From assembly GCA_900772475.1 (NCBI GenBank), contig CAAHEI010000039.1, forward strand, positions 1 to 64,000: 64,000 nucleotides of DNA, in the 5' to 3' direction. A program made the position numbers and the translations under genes. A model generated the notes under the pieces. The model worked only from the letters and a program-made list of their open reading frames with translations. It did no database searches and had not been told where the DNA came from. Numbering within the stretch: position 1 is the stretch's first letter; each line of letters starts with the position of its first letter. Source of the DNA: Clostridia bacterium. GTDB taxonomy: Bacteria > Bacillota > Clostridia > TANB77 > CAG-465. Positions 26,125 through 34,140 of this stretch are shown here, in pieces.

Positions 26125-26172
26125 AAAAAATAGCAAATAATATTGTTATAATGTATTTATGAGGTGTAAACT

Positions 26173-26412
26173 ATGAATATCTCTGAAGCAATAGCTAAAA
26201 GAATAAAAAATATTTGTAAAGAACGAAATATAAGCATCAATAAATTAGCAAATCTAAGCTGTCTTACGCAATCAACATTACAGTCCATAATTGATGGAAG
26301 TAGTAATAATCCAAAACTGCTTACCATTTTTAGAATTTGTTATGGTTTAAACATGACAATATCAGAATTTTTTAATGACAAAATATTTGAAAATTTAGAT
26401 CTAGATATATAA
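26173..26412 (+). CDS. Small XRE-family HTH regulator
   Basis: This 79-residue protein is a single helix-turn-helix domain: IAKRIKNICKERNISINKLANLSCLTQSTLQSIIDGSSNNPKLLTIFRIC. It resembles Cro/C1-type repressors without any sensor domain. Ribosome binding site GAGGTG. It diverges from the DUF4190 membrane protein gene across a dyad, so regulation of both genes is likely, by inference. Confidence 0.88.
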   Translation: MNISEAIAKRIKNICKERNISINKLANLSCLTQSTLQSIIDGSSNNPKLLTIFRICYGLNMTISEFFNDKIFENLDLDI

Positions 26413-26445
26413 TTAAATTTAAAATTTAATATATTTTTACACGTG

Positions 26446-26478
26446 GAAAGCCCCTTAGCAAAATGCTAAGAGGCTTTC
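26446..26478. terminator. Bidirectional terminator
   Basis: Two stacked stems (GAAAGCC with GGCTTTC, CTTAGCA with TGCTAAG) with one mismatch and an AAA loop lie between convergent genes. Confidence 0.9.
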
Positions 26479-26491
26479 TACTATTACAAAT

Positions 26492-27400
26492 CTAAAAATT
26501 TTTTATTATTTCCTCTTTAGTAATACCATATATTCTGTATAAATTCTCAATATCGCCGGATTTACCAAATTTATCTTTTACTCCAAGCTTTATTAATTTT
26601 TTTGGATATTCTTCAGTTAAAACATTAGAAATAATACTACCAATTCCGCCAACTATACTATGATCTTCAATTGAAATTAATTTATCAGTTTCTTTTGCAC
26701 ATTTAATTATAGTTTCTTTGTCAATTGGTTTTATACTGTATAAATCAACAACACGTACATTTATACCTCTTTTTTCTAATTCTTTTTTTGCCTCAAGAGC
26801 TATCCATACTGTATTTCCAACAGCAAAAATTGTACCATCATTTCCATTGCCAAATGTGTTTGATCCTCCAAGTTTAAATATATCAAGATCACTATATACA
26901 TCTACAGCTTTATTTCTTCCAAGCCTTATATATTTAGGTCCTTTTTCTTGCATACATATATCAAGTATCTTTTGTGTTGCGACATCATCTGCCGGACAAA
27001 ATACTTTCATATTTGGAATTACATTCATAAGTGCAATATCCTCGATACATTGATGAGTAGCACCATCTTCTCCTACTGCAAGTCCAGAATGTGTAGCACA
27101 TAAATTGATATCTATATTTGAATATGCAGCTGTATTTCTAATTTGTTCATAAGCACGTCCTGCAAGAAACATTGCAAAACTAGACGCAAACACTTTTTTC
27201 CCTGTAAGTGCCATTCCACAAGCTGTTCCTACCATATCTTGTTCTGAAATTCCCATATCAAAATGTCTATCAGGAAATTCCTTTTTAAAAAGTTTAGTAC
27301 AAGTAGCATTTGCAAGATCAGCATCAAACACCACAACATCTTTATTTTCAAAACCTTTTTTGACAAGGTATTCTCCATATGATTCTCTTGTTGATTTCAT
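26492..27400 (-). CDS. Transketolase, C-terminal subunit
   Basis: This 302-residue subunit carries the pyrimidine-binding and C-terminal domains of a split transketolase. Visible are VVVFDADLANAT, the catalytic Glu in MGISEQDMVGTACGMAL, SGLAVGEDGATHQCIEDIALM, and IEDHSIVGGIGS near the end. With the N-terminal subunit just upstream it forms a thiamine-diphosphate enzyme moving two-carbon units in the pentose phosphate pathway. Its start lies 18 bases after that gene. The pair ends a seven-gene run from rnc. Confidence 0.93.
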   Translation of the reverse strand: MKSTRESYGEYLVKKGFENKDVVVFDADLANATCTKLFKKEFPDRHFDMGISEQDMVGTACGMALTGKKVFASSFAMFLAGRAYEQIRNTAAYSNIDINLCATHSGLAVGEDGATHQCIEDIALMNVIPNMKVFCPADDVATQKILDICMQEKGPKYIRLGRNKAVDVYSDLDIFKLGGSNTFGNGNDGTIFAVGNTVWIALEAKKELEKRGINVRVVDLYSIKPIDKETIIKCAKETDKLISIEDHSIVGGIGSIISNVLTEEYPKKLIKLGVKDKFGKSGDIENLYRIYGITKEEIIKNF

Positions 27401-27418
27401 ATATTTCCCTCTTTTCTT

Positions 27419-28213
27419 TTACTTTAATTCAGCTTTAGACAAATTATATTCTTCATCTGTAAGCTTTTTACCATGCCATTCGGCTTTATTTTCCATAAAA
27501 GATATTCCCTTACCTTTTATTGTATTTGCTATTATTACATTTGGCTTATTTGACTTTTTAGCGTTTGATACAGATGTTAAAATTTCATCAAAATTATGCC
27601 CATTAATTCTTTGAACATAAAATCCAAAAGAATTAAATTTTTCTTCTAAGTTATCCACATTTTTAACATCTTTTATAGTACCATCTATTTGTAATCCATT
27701 ATTATCTACAAACAAAATTAAATTATTAAGGTTATATTTACTTGAACTCATACAAGCTTCCCATATCTGTCCTTCTTCTATTTCTCCATCTCCGACCAAG
27801 CAATACACATTTCCCTCTTTACCTGATACTTTTTTAGAAATGGCCATACCATTTGCAATTGAAAGTCCCTGTCCTAAAGATCCACTTGAAACATCTACAC
27901 CATTTATTTTTATACAAGGATGTCCCTCAAGATAACTATCAAACTTTCTAAATGTTTTTAAATCTTCATGTGGTATATATCCCTTACTTGAAAGTACAGC
28001 ATAATAGCAGGATGATGCATGCCCCTTTGATAAAATAAATTTATCAATTCTACTTCCTTCATTATCTAAATTTAAGTTCATTAATTTATGATATAAAGCT
28101 ACTAAGATTTCAACACAAGATAGACTACCTCCTGGATGTCCTGAACCTGCACTATATATCATATCCACTATATCATTTCTAATATCTTTTGATATTTTTT
28201 CTAAATCTTCCAT
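27419..28213 (-). CDS. Transketolase, N-terminal subunit
   Basis: This 264-residue subunit binds the diphosphate of thiamine diphosphate through GDGEIEEGQIWEA and NNGLQIDG. SAGSGHPGGSLSCVEIL and KGHASSCYYAVL are typical N-terminal motifs. It is encoded separately from the C-terminal half, a common clostridial arrangement. A GGGGGAT ribosome binding site precedes the ATG, which lies 9 bases after the YitT gene. Confidence 0.93.
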   Translation of the reverse strand: MEDLEKISKDIRNDIVDMIYSAGSGHPGGSLSCVEILVALYHKLMNLNLDNEGSRIDKFILSKGHASSCYYAVLSSKGYIPHEDLKTFRKFDSYLEGHPCIKINGVDVSSGSLGQGLSIANGMAISKKVSGKEGNVYCLVGDGEIEEGQIWEACMSSSKYNLNNLILFVDNNGLQIDGTIKDVKNVDNLEEKFNSFGFYVQRINGHNFDEILTSVSNAKKSNKPNVIIANTIKGKGISFMENKAEWHGKKLTDEEYNLSKAELK

Positions 28214-28222
28214 ATATCCCCC

Positions 28223-29107
28223 TTAATTTATATCTTTAAATCCTGTTCCAATCGCTTCATTTACTGTTGTTATATACATTAATGCTTTACTATCATTTTC
28301 TCTAATTAATTCCTTTAATTTTGCTATCTGTGGAGTAGTTATTATACAAGTAATTGTAGTTATCTGTTTTTTACTATGAGCTCCTAAACTATTTGTTACA
28401 GTTGCTCCTCTTTTTAAATCATTTAATATTGCTGGAATTACCTTATCACTTTTATTTGTAATAATTGTTACAACTTTTGTATAATATATTCCTTCAAAAA
28501 CTACATTTACTACCTTTGTTGAAATTGCCATAGCAATTATCGAATAAAGTCCAACATTTATATCCTTAAACACAATAATAATAGCTGATATAATAAAAAA
28601 TTCAATTATTAATAGAACTTTACTTACACTTTGTGCTTTAGTAAGTTTATATATAAGTTGGGCTAAAAGATCTGAGCCACCAGAACTTGCTCCTGCCTTA
28701 AATACTAATGCAATTCCTAAACCTACTATAATTCCACCAAACACACAAGAAGTAAACATATCTAATCCTCCGAATTTTATAAACACCCCATCTTTAAATA
28801 TTTCGTAAAATAGTGCAAGTATAATTGTTGTAAATATTGTTTTTAAATTAAACTTTATTCCAAGTTTTATTATTGAAAAAATAAAAAGAGGAATATTTAT
28901 AAAAATTATTGTAAGGCCCATCGGAACATTAAAAATGTAATAAAATATTGTAGCTATACCACTTACTCCACCTGTTGTCATTTTGTATGGTAATAAAAAC
29001 CAGTTTGTTCCAATTGATATAAGGAAAGAGCCTAAAATCATATATATTAAGTCTATAATAACATGCAGTATAAAAAGTTGATTTTTTTCCATATTATTAA
29101 AATTCAT
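28223..29107 (-). CDS. YitT family membrane protein (DUF161/DUF2179)
   Basis: This 294-residue protein has five predicted membrane helices, with LLPYKMTTGGVSGIATIFYYI and GASSGGSDLLAQLIY as the YitT repeat motifs. A soluble C-terminal DUF2179 domain follows (YTKVVTIITNKSDKVIPAILNDLKRGATV). Transport has been proposed for the family; the substrate is unknown. I chose the ATG at 29107 behind AAAGGTGG rather than the GTG at 29116. Confidence 0.88.
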   Translation of the reverse strand: MNFNNMEKNQLFILHVIIDLIYMILGSFLISIGTNWFLLPYKMTTGGVSGIATIFYYIFNVPMGLTIIFINIPLFIFSIIKLGIKFNLKTIFTTIILALFYEIFKDGVFIKFGGLDMFTSCVFGGIIVGLGIALVFKAGASSGGSDLLAQLIYKLTKAQSVSKVLLIIEFFIISAIIIVFKDINVGLYSIIAMAISTKVVNVVFEGIYYTKVVTIITNKSDKVIPAILNDLKRGATVTNSLGAHSKKQITTITCIITTPQIAKLKELIRENDSKALMYITTVNEAIGTGFKDIN

Positions 29108-29150
29108 AATAACCACCTTTTAATGATTATTATTTGTATTTAAAAATAAA

Positions 29151-29612
29151 TTATATCTCTCTTCTTAATATATCAATAAAATTTTCACTTCTAGAATATT
29201 TTTTTGGAGTAAATTCTTTTAACTTTTTAACGTAATCATCAAAATTTTCTCCATCTTTATACATAAGTAAATATCCTTCTTTTTCAAGTTCACCTGCAAC
29301 TTCTAGTTGATGATCATTTATATGTTCGTTATATTTTCCAAGTCTTGGAACAACAAGTACTCTTTTATTATTTTCTAATGCATTAAAAATTGTTCCAACT
29401 CCACCATGACATATGACAAAATCAGCTTTTTTAATATATTCATTAAATTTACTAGTATCAATTGATTTTATCATTTTTATTTTTTTACTACTAAACTTAG
29501 TATTTCCAGTTTGTGCAACTATTTCATCTTTTTTTAAAACTTTAGAATTTTCTACCATATTAAAAATTCTTAAAAATTGTTGCTTTTGGGTACCAACTGA
29601 GACGAAAACCAT
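29151..29612 (-). CDS. Glycosyltransferase subunit, PssE/Alg13-like
   Basis: This 153-residue protein matches the C-terminal half of family 28 glycosyltransferases: MVFVSVGTQKQQF at the start, then ADFVICHGGVGTIFNALENNKRVLVVPR, the nucleotide-sugar binding region. Alg13/PssE proteins work only with a membrane-bound partner, here encoded by the gene ending at 29612, with which it overlaps by one base. Together they should add a sugar to a lipid-linked precursor at the inner face of the membrane. Confidence 0.87.
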   Translation of the reverse strand: MVFVSVGTQKQQFLRIFNMVENSKVLKKDEIVAQTGNTKFSSKKIKMIKSIDTSKFNEYIKKADFVICHGGVGTIFNALENNKRVLVVPRLGKYNEHINDHQLEVAGELEKEGYLLMYKDGENFDDYVKKLKEFTPKKYSRSENFIDILRREI

Positions 29613-30076
29613 TACATTAACCTCCCTAAATATTCAGCCTTTTTATACTTTTTTGCTAAATCTTCCCATTGAACATAAAATTTATTTGCAAAAGGATAAA
29701 CCATTTTACCAGTTACAGATAAACTATTTACTTTAGCAAGAGATTCAATATATATAACTTTTTTACCAAATAATTTTGCAAAAAAGCTCATTATACCACC
29801 AACTTGTGCCCCGGTTGTTAAAACGGTTTTAGGTTTAAATTTAATAAGTATGCTTATACTCTTAAACATATTGTATATAACAGCCCATATATACTTTATT
29901 TTATTTTTATTTGGTCCATATTTAAAAAATTCCATGTTATAATTATCAGATAAATTTTCTGTTATTTCAGTTTTTTCTGTTACTAATAAATAATCATATT
30001 CGTTAAACAATTTCTTTAACTTTAGCATTTCACTTAAATGTCCACCAGAACTACATACAAAAATTACTTTTTTCAC
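29612..30076 (-). CDS. Glycosyltransferase subunit, PssD/Alg14-like
   Basis: This 154-residue protein starts VIFVCSSGGHLSEMLKL and contains TTGAQVGGIMSFFAKLFGKKVIYIESLAK, both typical of Alg14/PssD, the membrane-binding acceptor half of a split family 28 glycosyltransferase. It overlaps the PssE-like gene by one base and the radical SAM gene by four, indicating tight coupling. No polysaccharide polymerase or flippase lies nearby in the window. Confidence 0.87.
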   Translation of the reverse strand: MKKVIFVCSSGGHLSEMLKLKKLFNEYDYLLVTEKTEITENLSDNYNMEFFKYGPNKNKIKYIWAVIYNMFKSISILIKFKPKTVLTTGAQVGGIMSFFAKLFGKKVIYIESLAKVNSLSVTGKMVYPFANKFYVQWEDLAKKYKKAEYLGRLM

Positions 30077-31140
30077 TTATTTTCTCCCTTTATTTTTATA
30101 TCTATACCATACTTTTCTTTTAAATATTTTTTATTTACCTTTTCAGGTCCAACAATTATAGAGGCATAGTTATTATTAGTATATATATTCATTTTCTTTT
30201 TTATATTTTCTTCATATTTTATATTATTTTTAGATATATATTTTTCTATGTCATCTAATACTATTTTTGACAATACATATTCAGCAAAATTATCACAAAC
30301 AGGTCCTACTATTTGTGAATTTGATGATGTTATTTCATCTGTTGTTTGAAGTCCTATTCTAATTATCTTAACATCTGTTTTTTTACACTCTTTTAAAATA
30401 TAATATACTCTTTCAATAGCATCATCTACGCTAAGTGGTGTATACTCTTTATTCTTATACATTTCATATAATTTACTATCCTTTAATACATATACTGGAT
30501 AAATTCTTAAGCATTTTGGATTAAGTTTTAATACCTTTTTTATGCTATACACTTCCGTATCTAAATTACTTCCTGGAAGTCCAACCATAATTTGAATACC
30601 TAAATCTATTCCATATAAATGTATTAATCTTGCAGCACGTATAACATCATTCTTAGTATGCCCTCTTTTAGATATTTCTAATACTTTATCACTCATTGAC
30701 TGTACTCCAAGTTCAATAGTTTTTACATTATATTTTTTTAAAAGTGATAATATTTTGGGTGATATATAATCAGGTCTTGTTGAAAGCCTAATACTATCTA
30801 CTTTTCCTTCTTCAATATAATTATTTGCAATTTTTAAATAATTTTCCTGTAACTTTGTAGGAATCCCTGTAAAAGATCCTCCAAAAAAAGCTATCTCAAT
30901 TTTTTTATTATTTTTATTATTTTTAAAATAATCCAAATGCTCATTAATAATGTTATCAACATCATCAACAGTTACACTTGTATCCATTCCTGTTATTTTC
31001 CTTTGATTGCAAAAAACGCACTCATTATTGCAACCTAAATGAGGCATAAAAATTGGAATAGTGTATTGATTATCCTTATTTGTTATATTATTTAAAATTT
31101 TATTTATATCAAGTTTTAAATTATATTCTTTTAATGGCAT
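30073..31140 (-). CDS. Elp3-like radical SAM protein
   Basis: This 355-residue protein has the cluster motif GCNNECVFCNQRKITG near residues 37-52 and the FFGGSFTGI, RLSTRPDYI, TIELGVQSM and GLQIMVGLP-type blocks of the Elp3/MiaB radical SAM branch. It lacks the acetyltransferase domain of true Elp3, so tRNA modification is only a family-level guess. The start is uncertain: the ATG at 31140 overlaps rnc by 20 bases with a weak ribosome binding site, while a GTG at 31191 would overlap it by 71. Confidence 0.8.
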   Translation of the reverse strand: MPLKEYNLKLDINKILNNITNKDNQYTIPIFMPHLGCNNECVFCNQRKITGMDTSVTVDDVDNIINEHLDYFKNNKNNKKIEIAFFGGSFTGIPTKLQENYLKIANNYIEEGKVDSIRLSTRPDYISPKILSLLKKYNVKTIELGVQSMSDKVLEISKRGHTKNDVIRAARLIHLYGIDLGIQIMVGLPGSNLDTEVYSIKKVLKLNPKCLRIYPVYVLKDSKLYEMYKNKEYTPLSVDDAIERVYYILKECKKTDVKIIRIGLQTTDEITSSNSQIVGPVCDNFAEYVLSKIVLDDIEKYISKNNIKYEENIKKKMNIYTNNNYASIIVGPEKVNKKYLKEKYGIDIKIKGENK

Positions 31141-31819
31141 ATGCTGCTGCTGCCTGCTCTGCACTTTTTTTATTTTTTCCAACACCCTCACCTATCTTTT
31201 TGCCATTAAACACAACTTCTACATAAAAAGTTTTGTTGTGTTCTGGGCCTTCTTCCTTCAGAAGTTTGTATTCAATTTTTACACTGCCATTTTTTTGTAA
31301 GATTTCTTGTAACTTAGTTTTGTAATCTGTGTTAAAGTCTTTACCTTCTAATACTTCTTTTATTTGAGTACTTAATTTAGCAAGTACAAACTCTTTAGCC
31401 TTATCATATCCTCCATCTATATATATACTTCCAAGAATTGCCTCAAAACAATCAGCAATTATTGCATCTTTTTTTTCAACTAAACTTTGTGTTTCACATT
31501 TTCCTAAATATATATAATCTTGCAGTCCAATTGATTTTAATGCTAAACTCAAAGACGTTTCACACACTATAGCAGCCCTTTTTTTTGTCATTTCACCTTC
31601 AGAATAAACCTTTTTATCATTATATAACATATCTGATATTATATGTTCTAAAATTGCATCTCCCAAATATTCGATTCTCTCGTTATAATCATTATTACTT
31701 GTAATTCCTTTTTCATAAGCATATGATTTATGTGTAAGTGCAAGTTTTAAAAGAGAAATATCGTTATATGTATAACCAATTAATTCTTCAACTTTTTTTA
31801 TTTTTAATTCATCTGTCAA
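31121..31819 (-). CDS. rnc: Ribonuclease III
   Basis: This 232-residue endonuclease cuts double-stranded RNA in rRNA and mRNA processing. The catalytic signature NERIEYLGDAILE is near residue 44, followed by EGEMTKKRAAIV and ADCFEAILGSIYID. The C-terminal dsRNA-binding domain has DYKTKLQEILQ and GVGKNKKSAEQAAAAYAI. I chose the TTG at 31819 because GGGAG lies at the right distance; the ATG at 31858 has none. First gene of a long minus-strand run, with its own promoter. Confidence 0.96.
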   Translation of the reverse strand: MTDELKIKKVEELIGYTYNDISLLKLALTHKSYAYEKGITSNNDYNERIEYLGDAILEHIISDMLYNDKKVYSEGEMTKKRAAIVCETSLSLALKSIGLQDYIYLGKCETQSLVEKKDAIIADCFEAILGSIYIDGGYDKAKEFVLAKLSTQIKEVLEGKDFNTDYKTKLQEILQKNGSVKIEYKLLKEEGPEHNKTFYVEVVFNGKKIGEGVGKNKKSAEQAAAAYAIKRI

Positions 31820-31849
31820 TTTTAACACTCCCTTATTTATTTTATATAT

Positions 31850-31878
31850 ATTATACATAAATATTAATTTTTTTTCAA
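31850..31878 (-). promoter_or_regulatory. rnc promoter
   Basis: On the minus strand TTGAAA (31873-31878) and TATAAT (31850-31855) are 17 bases apart. The -10 lies 31 bases upstream of the TTG start, which supports that start over the ATG at 31858. Confidence 0.75.
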
Positions 31879-31895
31879 GTAAAACATTATATCTC

Positions 31896-31924
31896 TTTAC
31901 TTTTTATGTAAAGTATGGTATAAT
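31896..31924 (+). promoter_or_regulatory. Promoter of the 103-residue membrane protein gene
   Basis: TTTACT (31896-31901) and TATAAT (31919-31924) are separated by 17 bases, with an extended TGG before the -10. The -10 lies inside a 32-bp palindrome. Confidence 0.75.
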
Positions 31925-31948
31925 ATATATATGTATATATATTATACC
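31917..31948. repeat. 32-bp near-perfect palindrome over promoter and transcript start
   Basis: GGTATAATATATATAT (31917-31932) pairs with 31933-31948 at 15 of 16 positions. It covers the -10 box and the expected start of transcription, so it could be an operator or form a hairpin at the 5' end of the mRNA. Confidence 0.7.
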
Positions 31949-31975
31949 AAAATAATTATAAAAGAGGTGGATTAA

Positions 31976-32287
31976 ATGTTATTTTTATACGGAACAATTT
32001 TTGGAGTTTTAGTTTCTTCTTTAGTTTATTTTTTTAGAAAAAGGATAAATAAGAATTACCAGAGCAGAAACTCATTTCTCAGGGTAACCATACAAGACTC
32101 ATTTCTTTACCTAGAGGAACGGTTAGCACACTCAAATACAGTAAAGAAAACTAAATACTGTTCGAAAGAAATTCTTTTAAAGTATTTACAACAAACATAC
32201 GCTCCAAATACTTTTCTTGAGGTGAAATTTTCTGGTTCTGGAGAAAAAAAGGAAATTAGTATTTCTTCCTTTTATGAAGAAGACTAA
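31976..32287 (+). CDS. Hypothetical membrane-anchored protein
   Basis: This 103-residue protein has an N-terminal membrane segment (LYGTIFGVLVSSLVYFF) followed by basic residues and a soluble domain with EILLKYLQQTYAPNTFLEVKFSG. I do not recognise it. Ribosome binding site AGAGGTGG. It is transcribed alone from a promoter embedded in a palindrome and ends at a strong terminator. Orientation inside-out, with the soluble part probably cytoplasmic, is inferred from the basic residues after the helix. Confidence 0.6.
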   Translation: MLFLYGTIFGVLVSSLVYFFRKRINKNYQSRNSFLRVTIQDSFLYLEERLAHSNTVKKTKYCSKEILLKYLQQTYAPNTFLEVKFSGSGEKKEISISSFYEED

Positions 32288-32295
32288 CCTCAAAT

Positions 32296-32336
32296 AATCC
32301 GCATACCTAATATTAGGCCTGCGGATTTTTTTTTTA
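32296..32336 (+). terminator. Terminator
   Basis: An 8-bp stem (AATCCGCA, 32296-32303, with 32320-32327) contains an inner CCTA/TAGG stem and is followed by a long T run. Confidence 0.92.
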
Positions 32337-32374
32337 AGGTCCAAACAAAACTTGCTTAGACCTTCTTATATTAT

Positions 32375-32617
32375 TTACACATTATTTTTTATATAATCAA
32401 CTACATCTCCAACAGTAGAAATTTTCTCTGCTTCTACTTCTGGAATTTCCATATCAAACTCTTCTTCAAATGCCATTATAAGTTCAACAACATCTAAAGA
32501 GTCTGCTCCTAAATCATCTATAAAAGTAGTTTCAGATGTAATTGTATCTAAATCATCAATTCCTAATTGTTCAGCTATAACATCTTTCACTCTACTGAAG
32601 ATTTCATTTTCTTCCAT
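32375..32617 (-). CDS. acpP: Acyl carrier protein
   Basis: This 80-residue acidic protein carries fatty-acyl chains on a phosphopantetheine arm attached to Ser40 in [14 protein letters not shown]. The helix pattern and acidic charge are standard, and length is normal. Transcribed alone from its own promoter, with a GGAGG site before the ATG. No fatty acid synthesis genes lie next to it. Confidence 0.96.
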   Translation of the reverse strand: MEENEIFSRVKDVIAEQLGIDDLDTITSETTFIDDLGADSLDVVELIMAFEEEFDMEIPEVEAEKISTVGDVVDYIKNNV

Positions 32618-32650
32618 ATAAATTACCTCCTCAATAAATTTTACATCTCT

Positions 32651-32679
32651 ATTATCTAATATTTACGTAATATTGTCAA
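32651..32679 (-). promoter_or_regulatory. acpP promoter
   Basis: On the minus strand TTGACA (32674-32679) and GATAAT (32651-32656) are 17 bases apart. Confidence 0.8.
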
Positions 32680-32773
32680 TAGTATTACATATATTTTTTA
32701 ATTTTTTATATATTTTACTTTTTCGACAAAATTTATTATACCTACTTTACTATATGAAATAAAAGAAAAGTTG

Positions 32774-32802
32774 TTAAAAAAAAACAGAGCATACGCCCTG
32801 TT
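32774..32802 (-). terminator. tuf (str operon) terminator
   Basis: On the minus strand AACAGGGC pairs with GCTCTGTT (one G-T pair) around a GTAT loop (32783-32802), followed by a run of T (32774-32782). Confidence 0.88.
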
Positions 32803-32811
32803 TTTAATAAA

Positions 32812-34014
32812 TTACTCTATTATGTTAGATACTGAACCAGATCCAACTGTTCTTCCACCTTCACGAATAGCGAATTTTAATCCTTTTTCAATTGCTATTG
32901 GAGTGATAAGTTTAGCTTTGATTGTTACATTATCACCAGGCATTACCATTTCTTTATCTTTTGGTAATTCGATTACACCTGTAACATCAGTTGTTCTGAA
33001 ATAAAATTGTGGTCTATATCCTTGGAAGAATGGAGTATGTCTTCCACCTTCTTCTTTTGTTAGGATATATACTTCAGCTTCAAATTCAGTATGTGGATGT
33101 ATAGAACCAGGTTTAGCGATAACTTGACCTCTTTGAATTTCATCTCTTTGAATACCTCTTAAAAGTAGTCCAGCGTTATCTCCACATTCAGCTTCATCAA
33201 GTGATTTTCTGAACATTTCAATACCTGTTACAACTGTCTTTTTAGGAGTATCTACAAGACCAACGATTTCAACTTCTTCACCAAGTTTTAATACACCTTT
33301 TTCGATTCTACCTGTAGCAACTGTTCCTCTACCAGTAATTGTAAATACATCTTCAACTGGCATTAGGAATGGTTTATCAGTATCTCTAGTTGGTTCAGGA
33401 ATGTATTCGTCTATAGCAGCTAGAAGTTCTTTAATACAAGCGTATTCTGGAGCTTCTGGATCTTTAGATTCACATTCTAGAACTTTTAGAGCAGAACCTT
33501 TTATTATAGGAGTTGTATCTCCTGGGAAATCATATTTAGATAATAGATCTCTTATATCCATTTCAACTAATTCTAATAGTTCTGGATCGTCAACCATATC
33601 ACATTTGTTCATGAAAACAACTATATATGGAACACCAACTTGTCTTGCAAGTAGTATATGCTCTCTTGTTTGAGGCATAGGACCATCTGCAGCAGAAACA
33701 ACTAGGATTGCACCATCCATTTGTGCAGCACCTGTGATCATGTTTTTAACATAGTCAGCGTGTCCTGGACAGTCAACGTGTGCATAGTGTCTCTTATCTG
33801 TTTCATATTCTACGTGTGATGTAGAAATAGTGATTCCTCTTGCTTTTTCTTCTGGTGCATTATCAATTTGGTTATAATCACTAAATTGAGCTTCACCTTT
33901 TAAACTACAATATTTAGTTATTGCAGCTGTAAGAGTAGTTTTACCATGGTCAACGTGACCAATAGTACCAATATTAACGTGTGGTTTAGTTCTTTCAAAC
34001 TTTGCTTTTGCCAT
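32812..34014 (-). CDS. tuf: Elongation factor Tu
   Basis: This 400-residue GTPase delivers aminoacyl-tRNA to the ribosome. G1 GHVDHGKT starts near residue 19, G2 RGITI, G3 DCPGHADY, G4 NKCD and G5 SALK are all intact. Domains 2 and 3 follow with [13 protein letters not shown] and [24 protein letters not shown]. Codon use is less AT-rich than its neighbours, as expected for a highly expressed gene. Last gene of the str cluster, with its own promoter between fusA and tuf. Confidence 0.98.
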   Translation of the reverse strand: MAKAKFERTKPHVNIGTIGHVDHGKTTLTAAITKYCSLKGEAQFSDYNQIDNAPEEKARGITISTSHVEYETDKRHYAHVDCPGHADYVKNMITGAAQMDGAILVVSAADGPMPQTREHILLARQVGVPYIVVFMNKCDMVDDPELLELVEMDIRDLLSKYDFPGDTTPIIKGSALKVLECESKDPEAPEYACIKELLAAIDEYIPEPTRDTDKPFLMPVEDVFTITGRGTVATGRIEKGVLKLGEEVEIVGLVDTPKKTVVTGIEMFRKSLDEAECGDNAGLLLRGIQRDEIQRGQVIAKPGSIHPHTEFEAEVYILTKEEGGRHTPFFQGYRPQFYFRTTDVTGVIELPKDKEMVMPGDNVTIKAKLITPIAIEKGLKFAIREGGRTVGSGSVSNIIE

Positions 34015-34070
34015 TTTAAAATTCCTCCTTAATTACTACTTTTAATGCATAAAGCATTAACTTTGATAAT

Positions 34071-34099
34071 ATTTTACTACATTTTAAATTAATTTGCAA
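34071..34099 (-). promoter_or_regulatory. Internal promoter for tuf
   Basis: On the minus strand TTGCAA (34094-34099) and TAAAAT (34071-34076) are 17 bases apart, in the 126-base fusA-tuf gap. Confidence 0.6.
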
Positions 34100-34140
34100 T
34101 ACATTTATTCGTTTTTTATGTTTTTTTTAATTTTTAGACA

